Source: Rheinheimera sediminis | GTDB lineage: Bacteria; Pseudomonadota; Gammaproteobacteria; Enterobacterales; Alteromonadaceae | DNA: 64,000 bases | NCBI RefSeq assembly: GCF_004005375.1 | Contig: NZ_RZUF01000020.1 | Location: 1 to 64,000, forward strand | Reading direction: 5' to 3' | Shown: positions 19,379 through 27,794 of the stretch, piece after piece | Layout of the letters: every line of letters begins with the position of its first letter | Position numbering within the stretch: the stretch's first letter is position 1 | Made by a program: the position numbers and the translations under genes | The notes under the pieces: model-generated | Database searches by the model: none | Seen by the model: only the letters and a program-made list of their open reading frames with translations | Told to the model about the DNA's origin: nothing

Positions 19379-19486
19379 AGAAAAGCCGGACTAAAACGCT
19401 GACACGCCCGTGAACCCATCCATGGGGGGCTCGTGTCGCTGCCATCCATGGCGCTCTACGGTCTGCTTGTTTAGTCCGGCTTTTCT
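19379..19486. repeat. Large inverted repeat with nested ATCCATGG palindromes
   Basis: The perfect 17-bp arms AGAAAAGCCGGACTAAA and its complement lie 74 bp apart. Weaker outer arms (CCGTTGG/CCAACG) extend the pairing to about 19351-19496. The inside holds two copies of CCATCCATGG-type palindromes. It lies inside the liuA-liuB gap and would form a long stem-loop in the operon mRNA. The CATCCATGG-rich interior resembles intergenic palindromic repeats I recall from marine gammaproteobacteria. Confidence 0.8.
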
Positions 19487-19518
19487 CCAACGTTCGGTTG
19501 AGCCTGTCAGGATTCTAT

Positions 19519-20688
19519 TTAATTCGATTCGTTAAATAACTCGCGGCCAATTAACATACGGCGAATTTCTGAGGTGCCAGCGCCGATTTCGTACAGTTTG
19601 GCATCACGTAATAAACGCCCTGTAGGGTACTCATTAATATAGCCATTGCCGCCTAACAGCTGGATGGCATCCAATGCCATTTGAGTGGCCAGCTCAGCGC
19701 TGTATAAAATCGCGCCAGCTGCATCTTTACGAGTAGTTTCACCGCGATCACAGGCTTTGGCGACTGTGTAGACATAAGCGCGGGCCGCATTCATTTTGGT
19801 GTACATATCAGCTACTTTGCCTTGCACCAGTTGGAATTCACCAATGGATTGGCCGAACTGCTTGCGGTCGTGGATATAAGGCACAACTACATCCATACAG
19901 GCTTGCATAATGCCAAGCGGACCGCCGGATAACACGACACGTTCATAGTCCAGACCAGACATCAGCACGCGGGCGCCTGTACCTATGGTGCCTAATACGT
20001 TTTCTTCCGGTACTTCGCAGTCTTCAAACACCAGTTCACAAGTGTTTGAACCGCGCATACCCAGCTTGTCGAGTTTTTGTGCCTGGCTAAAACCTTTAAA
20101 ACCACGCTCGACAATAAAAGCTGTCATGCCTTTCGAGCCGGCATTGATATCGGTTTTGGCGTAAATCACATAGGTATGAGCGTCAGGACCGTTAGTGATC
20201 CACATTTTGTTGCCGTTTAAAATATAACGGTCACCTTGCTTATCTGCGCGTAGTTTCATCGAGACTACATCTGAACCGGCATTGGGTTCAGACATCGCCA
20301 AAGCGCCAATATGTTCACCAGAACATAACTTCGGCAGATACTTTTGTTTTTGCGCTTCGTTGCCGTTGCGGGCAATTTGATTAACACATAAATTCGAATG
20401 CGCACCGTATGACAAAGCCACAGAAGCAGAAGCCCGGCTGATTTCTTCCATTGCGACTATATGTTCCAGGTAACCCATACCTGAACCACCGTATTGCTCA
20501 TCGACAGTGATACCTAATAAACCCAGGTCGCCAAACTTGCGCCATAAGTCATTTGGGAATTCATTGTCATGGTCGATTTGTGCTGCACGAGGCGCTATTT
20601 CGTCACGGGCAAAGCTGTTGACCTGTTCACGGATCATGTCGACGGTTTCGCCCAGATCGTAATTTAATGTTTTGTATGTGCTAATCAT
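19519..20688 (-). CDS. liuA: Isovaleryl-CoA dehydrogenase
   Basis: An FAD-dependent acyl-CoA dehydrogenase of 389 residues that oxidises isovaleryl-CoA to 3-methylcrotonyl-CoA, the first committed leucine step after decarboxylation. The diagnostic isovaleryl-CoA feature is the catalytic glutamate in helix G: '[15 protein letters not shown]'. Correspondingly, the usual late glutamate is replaced ([12 protein letters not shown]). '[14 protein letters not shown]' and '[10 protein letters not shown]' bind the flavin. It is the first enzyme gene of the operon, 101 bp after liuR. Confidence 0.95.
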   Translation of the reverse strand: MISTYKTLNYDLGETVDMIREQVNSFARDEIAPRAAQIDHDNEFPNDLWRKFGDLGLLGITVDEQYGGSGMGYLEHIVAMEEISRASASVALSYGAHSNLCVNQIARNGNEAQKQKYLPKLCSGEHIGALAMSEPNAGSDVVSMKLRADKQGDRYILNGNKMWITNGPDAHTYVIYAKTDINAGSKGMTAFIVERGFKGFSQAQKLDKLGMRGSNTCELVFEDCEVPEENVLGTIGTGARVLMSGLDYERVVLSGGPLGIMQACMDVVVPYIHDRKQFGQSIGEFQLVQGKVADMYTKMNAARAYVYTVAKACDRGETTRKDAAGAILYSAELATQMALDAIQLLGGNGYINEYPTGRLLRDAKLYEIGAGTSEIRRMLIGRELFNESN

Positions 20689-20789
20689 GTCGGTCTATCC
20701 CCGTTTGCCTTTCGTCTCTGGTTGCATGACTGCAACGCCAACTATTTTGGGCACTGTTTGATTTGATTTTGTGTAAATGTGTTTTTTAT

Positions 20790-21221
20790 TTAATTCGGTT
20801 CTTTGATTTGCTTGGCCTGGTCCAGGGTTTCGCGGCAGCGTTTTTCTACTGTCACTAATTCCATCAGCACTACTTTGATGTCGTCCATCTGTTGGTGCAG
20901 CTCAGCTTTTTTATGTTCTATCAATTTCAGCATGGTACTTAATTGAGTCACGCTGCTTTTATCTGCATCGTACAACTCAAACAATTGGCCTGTTTCTGAC
21001 AAGCTAAAACCCAGCCGTTTGCCACGCAAAATCAGTTTCAGACGTACCCTGTCTCTGCGACTGTAAATACGGGTTTGCCCCTGGCGCAAAGGGGTAATTA
21101 ACCCCTGATCTTCGTAGAACCTAATGCTGCGGGTAGTGATATCAAACTCTTTTGCCAGTTCGCTGATGCTGTAGGTTTTATCGTCTTTTTCTGTCATTTG
21201 GGCAGTCGCTTGAACAGTCAT
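20790..21221 (-). CDS. liuR: MerR-family repressor of branched-chain amino acid degradation
   Basis: A MerR-type regulator of 143 residues. The winged helix-turn-helix is 'YSISELAKEFDITTRSIRFYEDQGLI', followed by 'YSRRDRVRLKLILRGKRLGFSLSE' and a long C-terminal dimerisation helix. No cysteine cluster for metal binding is visible, as expected for LiuR, which responds to pathway CoA intermediates. The start at 21221 has GGAAGG at good spacing. It leads the liu operon and faces the thiolase operon. Two matching operator-like sites lie in the intergenic region (21261-21276 and around 21417-21432), so it probably represses itself and both operons. Confidence 0.9.
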   Translation of the reverse strand: MTVQATAQMTEKDDKTYSISELAKEFDITTRSIRFYEDQGLITPLRQGQTRIYSRRDRVRLKLILRGKRLGFSLSETGQLFELYDADKSSVTQLSTMLKLIEHKKAELHQQMDDIKVVLMELVTVEKRCRETLDQAKQIKEPN

Positions 21222-21247
21222 ATTGGCCTTCCGGTAAAGTGGCGATA

Positions 21248-21276
21248 ACTATAAGTGAAGTTTACGTAAAGGTAAA
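21248..21276 (-). promoter_or_regulatory. Putative liuR promoter with LiuR operator
   Basis: On the minus strand TTTACC (21276-21271), a 17-base spacer and TATAGT (21253-21248) form a plausible sigma-70 promoter. The 16-bp site TTTACCTTTACGTAAA (21276-21261) overlaps it and matches the site near the divergent operon. Together they read TTTACSTTTACGYYAA. Binding by LiuR is inferred from placement and similarity. Confidence 0.65.
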
Positions 21277-21409
21277 GCTGTGTTCGCGTCAAATAAGGGC
21301 TGGCGACAGGTTTGACCAGACCTTTGTAAAGTTAAGGTGCCAAAAGACGGCTACAGAGCGTGCATTTTTATGAACCTTTCACTGGTCATAGCACCATAGC
21401 GTTAAGTGG

Positions 21410-21442
21410 TTGACGTTGGCGTAAACGTAAATTTGGTGTAGT
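21410..21442 (+). promoter_or_regulatory. Putative LiuR-controlled promoter of the thiolase/mms operon
   Basis: TTGACG (21410-21415) and a TGTAGT-like element (21437-21442) are 21 bases apart. This long spacer is typical of promoters twisted by MerR-type regulators. The operator-like site (complement of TTTACGTTTACGCCAA, 21417-21432) fills the spacer. The start codon of the first gene is 49 bases downstream. Confidence 0.6.
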
Positions 21443-21490
21443 CTCAGGCCAAACTTTTTCATCATGCTTCTGAACGACGGAGAAATGAAC

Positions 21491-22675
21491 ATGGCGCAGC
21501 ACGAAAAAATTGCCATAGTGGCAGCCAAAAGAACGGCGATGGGTGGATTTTTGGGCGGTTTGTCTGACGTCTGCAGCACTGATTTAGGCGCTCAGGCTAT
21601 TAAAGCTGCCTTAGAACACGCGGCTATTGATGGCGCCAAGGTCAGCGAAGTTATTATGGGTTGTGTTTTACCTGCTGGCTTAGGTCAGGCTCCAGCCCGT
21701 CAGGCTACGTTAAAAGCTGGTTTATCTTTGTCTGCCGGTGCGACCACTATCAATAAGGTCTGTGGTTCAGGTTTAAAATCTGTGATGTTAGCTTCAGATC
21801 TGTTACGCGCTGGTTCTGCTGATGTAGTGGTCGCTGGTGGCATGGAGTCGATGTCAAACGCTCCTTATATTCTGCCAAAAGCCCGAGCCGGTATGCGCAT
21901 GGGCCATGGCGAAGTGAAAGATCATATGATGCTGGACGGCCTGGAAAACGCCTACGACGGCAAAGCCATGGGCTGTTTTGCCCAGAAAACGGCTGACGAG
22001 CATGATTTCAGCCGCACTCAGATGGACGACTACGCTGTATTGTCGTTAACCCGGGCACAACAAGCGATAAGCTCTGGCGCTTTTGTTGAAGAAATCACCC
22101 CTGTGACTTTCCAGACCCGTAAAGGTGAAGTGACTTTTGCCACAGACGAGCAACCTGGCAATGCGAAAGTCGACAAAATTCCTACCTTAAAACCAGCTTT
22201 TGCCAAAGACGGCACTATCACTGCGGCGAATTCCAGTTCTATTTCTGATGGCGCCGCAGCTTTAGTGCTGATGCGCTCTGATGACGCCAAAGCACAAAAC
22301 AAAACTGTATTGGCTCACGTCGTTGGTCATGCCACCCATTCGCAGGAACCAGAGCTATTTACTGTAGCACCGGTAGGCGCTGTGACTAAGCTGTTAGCCA
22401 AATTAGGCTGGGCCACTTCCGATGTGGACTTGTGGGAAATTAACGAAGCTTTTGCCATGGTGACTATGCTGGCGATTAAAGAGCTGAAGCTTGACGTCAA
22501 CAAAGTCAACGTCAACGGTGGCGCTTGTGCTTTAGGTCATCCTATAGGTGCTTCAGGTGCCCGTATTCTGGTGACTTTAATTCATGCTTTAAAAGCACGT
22601 GGTTTAAAGCGTGGTATCGCTACTTTATGCATAGGTGGCGGCGAAGCAGTAGCTTTAGCGGTAGAGCTGCCGTAA
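21491..22675 (+). CDS. Acetyl-CoA C-acetyltransferase (thiolase)
   Basis: A degradative thiolase of 394 residues. The ATG at 21491 has GGAG 8 bases upstream; the earlier ATG at 21485 is too close to it. The acyl-accepting cysteine lies in 'INKVCGSGLKSV', the second cysteine in 'TLCIGGGEAVAL', and the histidine in 'NGGACALGHPIGASG'. It can split acetoacetyl-CoA from the leucine arm and perhaps 2-methylacetoacetyl-CoA from isoleucine. It is divergent from liuR, behind a LiuR-type site, and followed by a good terminator. Confidence 0.92.
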   Translation: MAQHEKIAIVAAKRTAMGGFLGGLSDVCSTDLGAQAIKAALEHAAIDGAKVSEVIMGCVLPAGLGQAPARQATLKAGLSLSAGATTINKVCGSGLKSVMLASDLLRAGSADVVVAGGMESMSNAPYILPKARAGMRMGHGEVKDHMMLDGLENAYDGKAMGCFAQKTADEHDFSRTQMDDYAVLSLTRAQQAISSGAFVEEITPVTFQTRKGEVTFATDEQPGNAKVDKIPTLKPAFAKDGTITAANSSSISDGAAALVLMRSDDAKAQNKTVLAHVVGHATHSQEPELFTVAPVGAVTKLLAKLGWATSDVDLWEINEAFAMVTMLAIKELKLDVNKVNVNGGACALGHPIGASGARILVTLIHALKARGLKRGIATLCIGGGEAVALAVELP

Positions 22676-22683
22676 TAAATTAA

Positions 22684-22711
22684 AAAAGGCGCGGTAAAAA
22701 CTGCGCCTTTT
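22684..22711 (+). terminator. Terminator after the thiolase gene
   Basis: The stem AAAAGGCGC/GCGCCTTTT (extended inside by GT/AC) around an A-rich loop is followed by TGCTTT. It implies that mmsA and the genes after it depend on read-through or on their own promoter in the next 200 bp. Confidence 0.85.
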
Positions 22712-22790
22712 GCTTTAAAAATTTAATAAAAAATATATTTAAATCAACAGGTTTAATCCAATAACACAATAGCCAAAGTAATTGGCGTTA

Positions 22791-22890
22791 CAGCAAGGCG
22801 ACAAGCGAATCAGTCCTCAGTAAAATAGTTATGCTAGCTGACCGGGGAGAAGCGCAGTCAACGCCGCTGTGGCGTCAAGTACGAAGGCTA
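22791..22890 (+). repeat. Dispersed ~100-bp hairpin element, copy A
   Basis: Similar (roughly two bases in three, by eye) to 60690-60793. Shared blocks are GACAAGCGAAT, AGTCC-C, ATAGT, GGGG-GA, GCGCAGTCAAC and TCAAG. The core can fold into a hairpin with CCTCAG/GGGG arms around TAG...CTA. It lies directly before mmsA, ending about 20 bases before the start codon, and so would be in the mmsA leader. The rest of the 22712-22909 gap is A/T-rich. Confidence 0.7.
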
Positions 22891-22909
22891 TAAAGGGGAG
22901 AGAAGTATT

Positions 22910-24406
22910 ATGGCCCACCAGGTTCAGTTATTTATCAACGGTGAATTTGTCCCGTCCAAGTCCGAACGTTTTATTCCGGTCACAGATCCTGCTACGCAGG
23001 ACGTGATAGCTCAAGTGCCTTGCACTACAGCAGAAGAAATGGCTTTTGCTATAGCATCCGCCAAAGAAGCCTTTAAAAGCTGGAAAGAAGTGCCGGTATC
23101 AGAACGCGCCCGTTTAATGATGCGTTTTGCCCATTTATTAAAAGAACATCAGGCTGAAATTGCCGACATTATTTGCCGTGAATTAGGTAAAACAGTGGAA
23201 GATGCCAAAGGTGATGTCTGGCGTGGTATTGAAGTGGTAGAGCAGGCCGCCAACATTCCCTCTTTGATGATGGGCGAGACGGTTGAAAACGTAGCGCGCA
23301 GCATTGACACCTACAGCTATATTCAGCCTTTAGGCGTTTGTGCTGGTATTACACCTTTTAACTTCCCGGCTATGATCCCGCTGTGGATGTTCCCAATGGC
23401 TATCGCCTGCGGTAACACTTTTATTTTAAAACCCTCTGAACAAGATCCGATGACAGTGAATAAAATCGCTGAGCTCTTTGCTTTAGCTGGCGCACCTAAA
23501 GGCGTACTGCAGGTAGTGCATGGCAACAAGGAGCAGGTGGATGTGTTATTACGTCACCCGGACATCAAAGCTATTTCCTTTGTTGGCTCTGTCAATGTGG
23601 GCCAGTACATCTATAAAACTGGCACTGATCATTTAAAACGAGTACAGGCTTTTGCGGGTGCCAAAAACCATATGGTGGTGATGCCAGATGCCAATAAACA
23701 GCAGGTGATTAATGCGTTAGTTGGTGCTTCAGTAGGTGCTGCAGGTCAGCGTTGTATGGCGATTTCTGTGGCTGTTTTTGTTGGTGATTCGCAGCAGTGG
23801 ATCCCTGAAGTGGCTGCTGCTATCGCCAAAGTTCGTCCTGGTGTCTACACGGATCCGGAAGCAGCCTACGGTCCACAAATCAGTCCGCAAGCTAAGGCGC
23901 GCATTTTGTCTTTAATAGAACAAGGCAAAGTAGAAGGTGCAACCTGTTTAGTCGATGGCTCAGACGTCAAAGTGGCTGGTTATCCAAACGGCAACTGGGT
24001 TGGTCCTACCGTATTTAGTGACGTCACTGCTGATATGACCATTTATAAAGAAGAGATCTTTGGCCCCGTGTTGGCAACCGTCAATGCAGCTTCTTTGGAT
24101 GAAGCCATTGAGCTTGTCAACAACAGCCCATACGGCAATGGCACTTCTATTTTTACTGCCAGCGGTGCAGCAGCGCGTAAATACCAGCATGAAATTGAAG
24201 TAGGTCAGGTTGGTATTAATATTCCAATTCCTGTGCCCCTGCCATTTTTCTCTTTCACAGGCTGGAAAGGCTCGTTCTATGGCGATCAACATGCTTATGG
24301 TAAACAAGCGGTGCGTTTCTACACAGAAACTAAAACCATCACAGCCCGTTGGTTTGACGACTCCATTCCGGTGTCAGGCCCAAATATGTCGATTAACCTG
24401 CGTTAA
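22910..24406 (+). CDS. mmsA: Methylmalonate-semialdehyde dehydrogenase (CoA-acylating)
   Basis: A CoA-dependent aldehyde dehydrogenase of 498 residues that converts (methyl)malonate semialdehyde to propionyl-CoA or acetyl-CoA and CO2, the last step of valine degradation. The nucleophile Cys282 lies in '[11 protein letters not shown]', the distinctive MmsA version that lacks the usual EGC context. The NAD-binding '[12 protein letters not shown]' and 'FGPVLA' are present. The ATG is preceded by GGGGAG. The protein is complete and of normal length. Confidence 0.95.
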   Translation: MAHQVQLFINGEFVPSKSERFIPVTDPATQDVIAQVPCTTAEEMAFAIASAKEAFKSWKEVPVSERARLMMRFAHLLKEHQAEIADIICRELGKTVEDAKGDVWRGIEVVEQAANIPSLMMGETVENVARSIDTYSYIQPLGVCAGITPFNFPAMIPLWMFPMAIACGNTFILKPSEQDPMTVNKIAELFALAGAPKGVLQVVHGNKEQVDVLLRHPDIKAISFVGSVNVGQYIYKTGTDHLKRVQAFAGAKNHMVVMPDANKQQVINALVGASVGAAGQRCMAISVAVFVGDSQQWIPEVAAAIAKVRPGVYTDPEAAYGPQISPQAKARILSLIEQGKVEGATCLVDGSDVKVAGYPNGNWVGPTVFSDVTADMTIYKEEIFGPVLATVNAASLDEAIELVNNSPYGNGTSIFTASGAAARKYQHEIEVGQVGINIPIPVPLPFFSFTGWKGSFYGDQHAYGKQAVRFYTETKTITARWFDDSIPVSGPNMSINLR

Positions 24407-24420
24407 GTCGCACAGGGTAA

Positions 24421-24456
24421 AAGCGTTCTGTTTTTCTGTTCCAAATCAGAGCGCTT
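24421..24456 (+). terminator. Possible terminator or attenuator after mmsA
   Basis: A 10-bp stem (AAGCGTTCTG/CAGAGCGCTT, one G-U pair) with a 16-base loop is followed by CTTT and an A-run. The loop is large, so confidence is modest. Confidence 0.5.
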
Positions 24457-24593
24457 CTTTAAAAAAGCCTGAGGAAAAAAGCCTGAAGGCAAACAACCAA
24501 GCCAGATTAAATGCGTATAAACGTATGAAGAACAATCAGCAGGTACATCAAAGTGCATAGACACTGTTCTGTTGCCAATCCTAGGGTGTTGTG

Positions 24594-25751
24594 ATGAATT
24601 TTAATTTAACAGACGATCAAAAGGCCTTTGTTGAGGTCGCCAAACAATTCGCTGAACAAGAGCTGGCACCACATGCCGCAGCTTGGGATCGGGATCATCA
24701 TTTTCCAAAAGATGTGATCCAAAAAGCCGGTGAGCTGGGTTTTTGTTCTTTATATACGCCTGAAGATCAAGGTGGCCTGGGCTTATCCCGGTTAGATTCC
24801 AGTATTATTTTTGAGCAGCTGTCTATGGGCTGCACTGCAACAACTGCCATGCTCACTATTCATAATATGGCGACCTGGATGATAGCCACGTGGGGCACTG
24901 AAGCTGCCAAAGCCCAGTGGTGCCCAGTGTTGGTCACGGGCGAAAAGCTGGCGTCTTATTGTTTAACTGAACCTGGTTCTGGTTCAGATGCAGCCTCTTT
25001 ACGCACTAGTGCGAAAAAAGACAGCGATCATTATGTGCTGAACGGCTCCAAGATGTTTATCTCTGGTGCTGGCGAAACTGAAGTGTTAGTAGTGATGGCA
25101 CGCACCGGTGAAGCCGGTCCTAAAGGCATCTCCGCTTTTATCGTACCAGCCGATGCACAAGGCGTCATTTACGGCAAAGCCGAAGAGAAAATGGGCTGGA
25201 ATGCTCAGCCAACCCGCTTAATCACTTTTGATAATGTGCGTATTCCGGCTCATTACTTGCTCGGCAATGAAGGCGAAGGTTTTGGCTTTGCAATGAAAGG
25301 CTTAGACGGTGGCCGTATTAATATCGCCACTTGCTCTATTGGTACAGCGCAACAAGCCTTAAATACGGCTCGTAACTATATGCTGGAACGTCAGCAGTTT
25401 GGTAAGCCACTGGCGGCGTTTCAGGCCTTGCAGTTTAAACTGGCTGATATGGCAACAGAACTGGTCGCTGCCCGTCAATTAGTGCGTTTGGCAGCTTTTA
25501 AATTGGATGCTGACGATCCGGAAAAAACAGCCTATTGTGCTATGGCCAAACGTTTCGCTACAGATGTGGGGTTCCAGGTGTGTGATCAGGCGCTGCAGCT
25601 TCACGGCGGTTATGGTTATATCAAAGAATATCCGCTGGAGCGGCATTTCCGTGATGTTCGGGTGCATCAGATTTTAGAGGGCACCAATGAAATTATGCGA
25701 CTGATTATTGGTCGTCGTTTACTGGACGAAGCAGCTAGCGATATTCTTTAA
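24594..25751 (+). CDS. Acyl-CoA dehydrogenase (isobutyryl-/2-methylbutyryl-CoA type)
   Basis: An FAD-dependent acyl-CoA dehydrogenase of 385 residues. The catalytic glutamate is in the usual late position, 'ILEGTNEIMRL', unlike liuA, so it is not an isovaleryl enzyme. 'CLTEPGSGSDAASL' and 'KMFISGAGETEV' bind FAD and substrate. Its place between mmsA and the crotonase genes suggests isobutyryl-CoA (valine) and 2-methylbutyryl-CoA (isoleucine). The start is the ATG at 24594, after a GTG codon that could also serve. Confidence 0.9.
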   Translation: MNFNLTDDQKAFVEVAKQFAEQELAPHAAAWDRDHHFPKDVIQKAGELGFCSLYTPEDQGGLGLSRLDSSIIFEQLSMGCTATTAMLTIHNMATWMIATWGTEAAKAQWCPVLVTGEKLASYCLTEPGSGSDAASLRTSAKKDSDHYVLNGSKMFISGAGETEVLVVMARTGEAGPKGISAFIVPADAQGVIYGKAEEKMGWNAQPTRLITFDNVRIPAHYLLGNEGEGFGFAMKGLDGGRINIATCSIGTAQQALNTARNYMLERQQFGKPLAAFQALQFKLADMATELVAARQLVRLAAFKLDADDPEKTAYCAMAKRFATDVGFQVCDQALQLHGGYGYIKEYPLERHFRDVRVHQILEGTNEIMRLIIGRRLLDEAASDIL

Positions 25752-25766
25752 AAGGTACAGCCCTGA

Positions 25767-25793
25767 ACAAAGCAGGTGAGTAGCCTGCTTTGT
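25767..25793 (+). terminator. Mid-operon hairpin terminator
   Basis: The perfect 10-bp stem ACAAAGCAGG/CCTGCTTTGT has a 7-base loop and is followed by GTTATTT. It lies between the dehydrogenase and the hydratase of the same pathway and may lower expression of the downstream genes. Confidence 0.7.
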
Positions 25794-25857
25794 GTTATTT
25801 AAAGATTAAAGCTAACCGGTAAAAGCTTATAAAAAGCCCGGTTTAAATGGAGATTTT

Positions 25858-26631
25858 ATGGCACAACTCAAACTCGAAAAACGCGGCCATACCGCTTTAA
25901 TTACCATGGCAAATCCTCCTGCCAATACCTGGACCAAAGACACCCTGACGCAATTGCGTGATGCGGTGAAATCTTTGGAGCAGGACAAAACTATCTACGC
26001 CTTAGTGATCACAGGTGAAGGTGAAAAATTCTTCTCTGCTGGTGCTGATTTAAATCTGTTTGCCTCTGGCGACAAAGCTGTTGCTGCTGATATGTCAGCC
26101 ATTTTTGGTGAAGCCTTTGAAACCTTAACTGCTTTTCGTGGAGTCTCTATTGCCGCCATTAATGGTTATGCCATGGGTGGTGGCCTTGAAGTGGCTTTAG
26201 CTTGTGATATCCGTATTGCTGAAGCTCAGGCGCAAATGGCTTTACCTGAAGCCAAAGTAGGTTTATTACCTTGCGCCGGTGGTACTCAGAATCTGGCTAT
26301 ATTGGTCGGTGAAGGCTGGGCTAAACGTATGATCCTCTGTGGGGAACGAATTGGCGCCGACAAAGCCTTACAAATAGGTTTAGTCGAAGAAGTGGTAGGC
26401 ACTGGCATGGCGTTGGAAGCGGCTTTACTGCTTGCAGACAAAGTAGCAGAGCAAAGCCCGCCTGCAGTGGCAGCCTGTAAACAGCTGATCCAAAAGGGAC
26501 GTAGTGCTCCTGTGCAAACGGCGTTGCCCTTAGAGCGAGAGCTGTTTGTCAAGTTGTTTGATACCAAAGATCAGGTCGAAGGGGTGCAGGCTTTTTTACA
26601 AAAACGTAAAGCCAGCTGGATTAATGGATAA
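25858..26631 (+). CDS. Enoyl-CoA hydratase (methacrylyl-/tiglyl-CoA)
   Basis: A crotonase-family hydratase of 257 residues. It shows 'NPPANTWTKDTL', the oxyanion-hole 'GEKFFSAGADLNLF' and 'NGYAMGGGLEVALACDIRIA', and the catalytic glutamate region 'ALPEAKVGLLPCAGGTQ'. By position it hydrates methacrylyl-CoA to 3-hydroxyisobutyryl-CoA, and probably tiglyl-CoA in the isoleucine arm. The start at 25858 follows TGGAGA. It is 10 bp from the next gene. Confidence 0.9.
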   Translation: MAQLKLEKRGHTALITMANPPANTWTKDTLTQLRDAVKSLEQDKTIYALVITGEGEKFFSAGADLNLFASGDKAVAADMSAIFGEAFETLTAFRGVSIAAINGYAMGGGLEVALACDIRIAEAQAQMALPEAKVGLLPCAGGTQNLAILVGEGWAKRMILCGERIGADKALQIGLVEEVVGTGMALEAALLLADKVAEQSPPAVAACKQLIQKGRSAPVQTALPLERELFVKLFDTKDQVEGVQAFLQKRKASWING

Positions 26632-26641
26632 GGTAAATAGA

Positions 26642-27793
26642 ATGACAGAAACCACAATTCAGCAGGATGTTGTGCTGTTTGAAGAAATCGCTTGTGTCGG
26701 CGGAAAAGTTATTGGTATTGCCACCTTAAACTCAGAAAAGTCGCTGAATGCTTTGAGTTTGCCAATGGTAGAGCTGTTGTTGCCACAAATGCAGCAATGG
26801 AAAAATGACAAAAATATTGCTTTGGTTGTGTTACAGGGGGCCGGTGATAAAGCGTTTTGCGCCGGCGGCGATATTCGCGATTTGTATCAAGCGATGAAAG
26901 CAGCTCCTGATAGCTATCAACCTTATGTCGAAGATTTTTTCACCAAAGAATACAGTCTAGACTACCTAATTCATACCTTTGAGAAACCAGTGCTGGTGTG
27001 GGGCAATGGCATAGTGATGGGCGGTGGTTTAGGCCTGATGGCAGGTGCCTCGCACCGTATAGTCACAGCCAGCAGCCGTATCGCTATGCCGGAAATGGCG
27101 ATAGGTTTATACCCTGATGTGGGTGGCAGCTGGTTTTTAAACCGCATGCCGCAAGGCTGTGGTTTGTTCCTTGGTTTAACAGGTGCTTCCATCAATTCAG
27201 CCGATGCCAAACTCATAGATTTAGCCGACCATTTTTTAACTCATGATAAAAAAGCTGCTGTACTGGATAAATTAACCCAGGTGAAATGGGGTAATACCAT
27301 AGCGCTGAATCATCAGAAGCTGACAGACTTGTTATTGGGCATAGAAGATATGTGCCGAAGTCAGATGCCACCCAGCCAAATACGTTTGCATCAGAGCTCC
27401 ATCAGTGCAGTGGGGAGAGCTACCTCTTTGCAACAGGCTGTTGAGCTTATTCTGGCTATGCCGAATGAAGACGCCTGGCTCACCAAAGCCAAAGCCTCGT
27501 TGAATTACGGCAGCCCTATCACCGCTCATATTGTCTATCGCTTATTACAACTGGGCCAAAGCAAAATTCTGGCAGATTCGTTTCGGCTGGAGCTGGGTTT
27601 AAGCGTGCAATGTGGCAAGTTAGGTGAATTTACAGAGGGCGTCAGGGCACTATTGATTGATAAAGATCAAAAGCCAGACTGGAGTTATAAAACTGTGTCC
27701 GAAGTTCCGGCAGAGGTTATAGATCAACTATTTCTGTCGCCCTGGAGTGCCGAGTTACACCCGTTAAACCATTTAGGTTCATTGGAGCATTGA
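26642..27793 (+). CDS. 3-Hydroxyisobutyryl-CoA hydrolase
   Basis: A crotonase-fold thioesterase of 383 residues that releases 3-hydroxyisobutyrate in valine degradation. It is longer than hydratases, as expected for this family. The signature 'DKAFCAGGDIRDLYQAM', 'GGGLGLMAGASHRI' and 'PEMAIGLYPDVGGSWFLNR' contains the Glu and Asp used for CoA-ester hydrolysis. The open frame extends back to 26546 inside the hydratase gene, but the real start is the ATG at 26642, 10 bp after that gene. Confidence 0.92.
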   Translation: MTETTIQQDVVLFEEIACVGGKVIGIATLNSEKSLNALSLPMVELLLPQMQQWKNDKNIALVVLQGAGDKAFCAGGDIRDLYQAMKAAPDSYQPYVEDFFTKEYSLDYLIHTFEKPVLVWGNGIVMGGGLGLMAGASHRIVTASSRIAMPEMAIGLYPDVGGSWFLNRMPQGCGLFLGLTGASINSADAKLIDLADHFLTHDKKAAVLDKLTQVKWGNTIALNHQKLTDLLLGIEDMCRSQMPPSQIRLHQSSISAVGRATSLQQAVELILAMPNEDAWLTKAKASLNYGSPITAHIVYRLLQLGQSKILADSFRLELGLSVQCGKLGEFTEGVRALLIDKDQKPDWSYKTVSEVPAEVIDQLFLSPWSAELHPLNHLGSLEH

Positions 27794-27794
27794 T

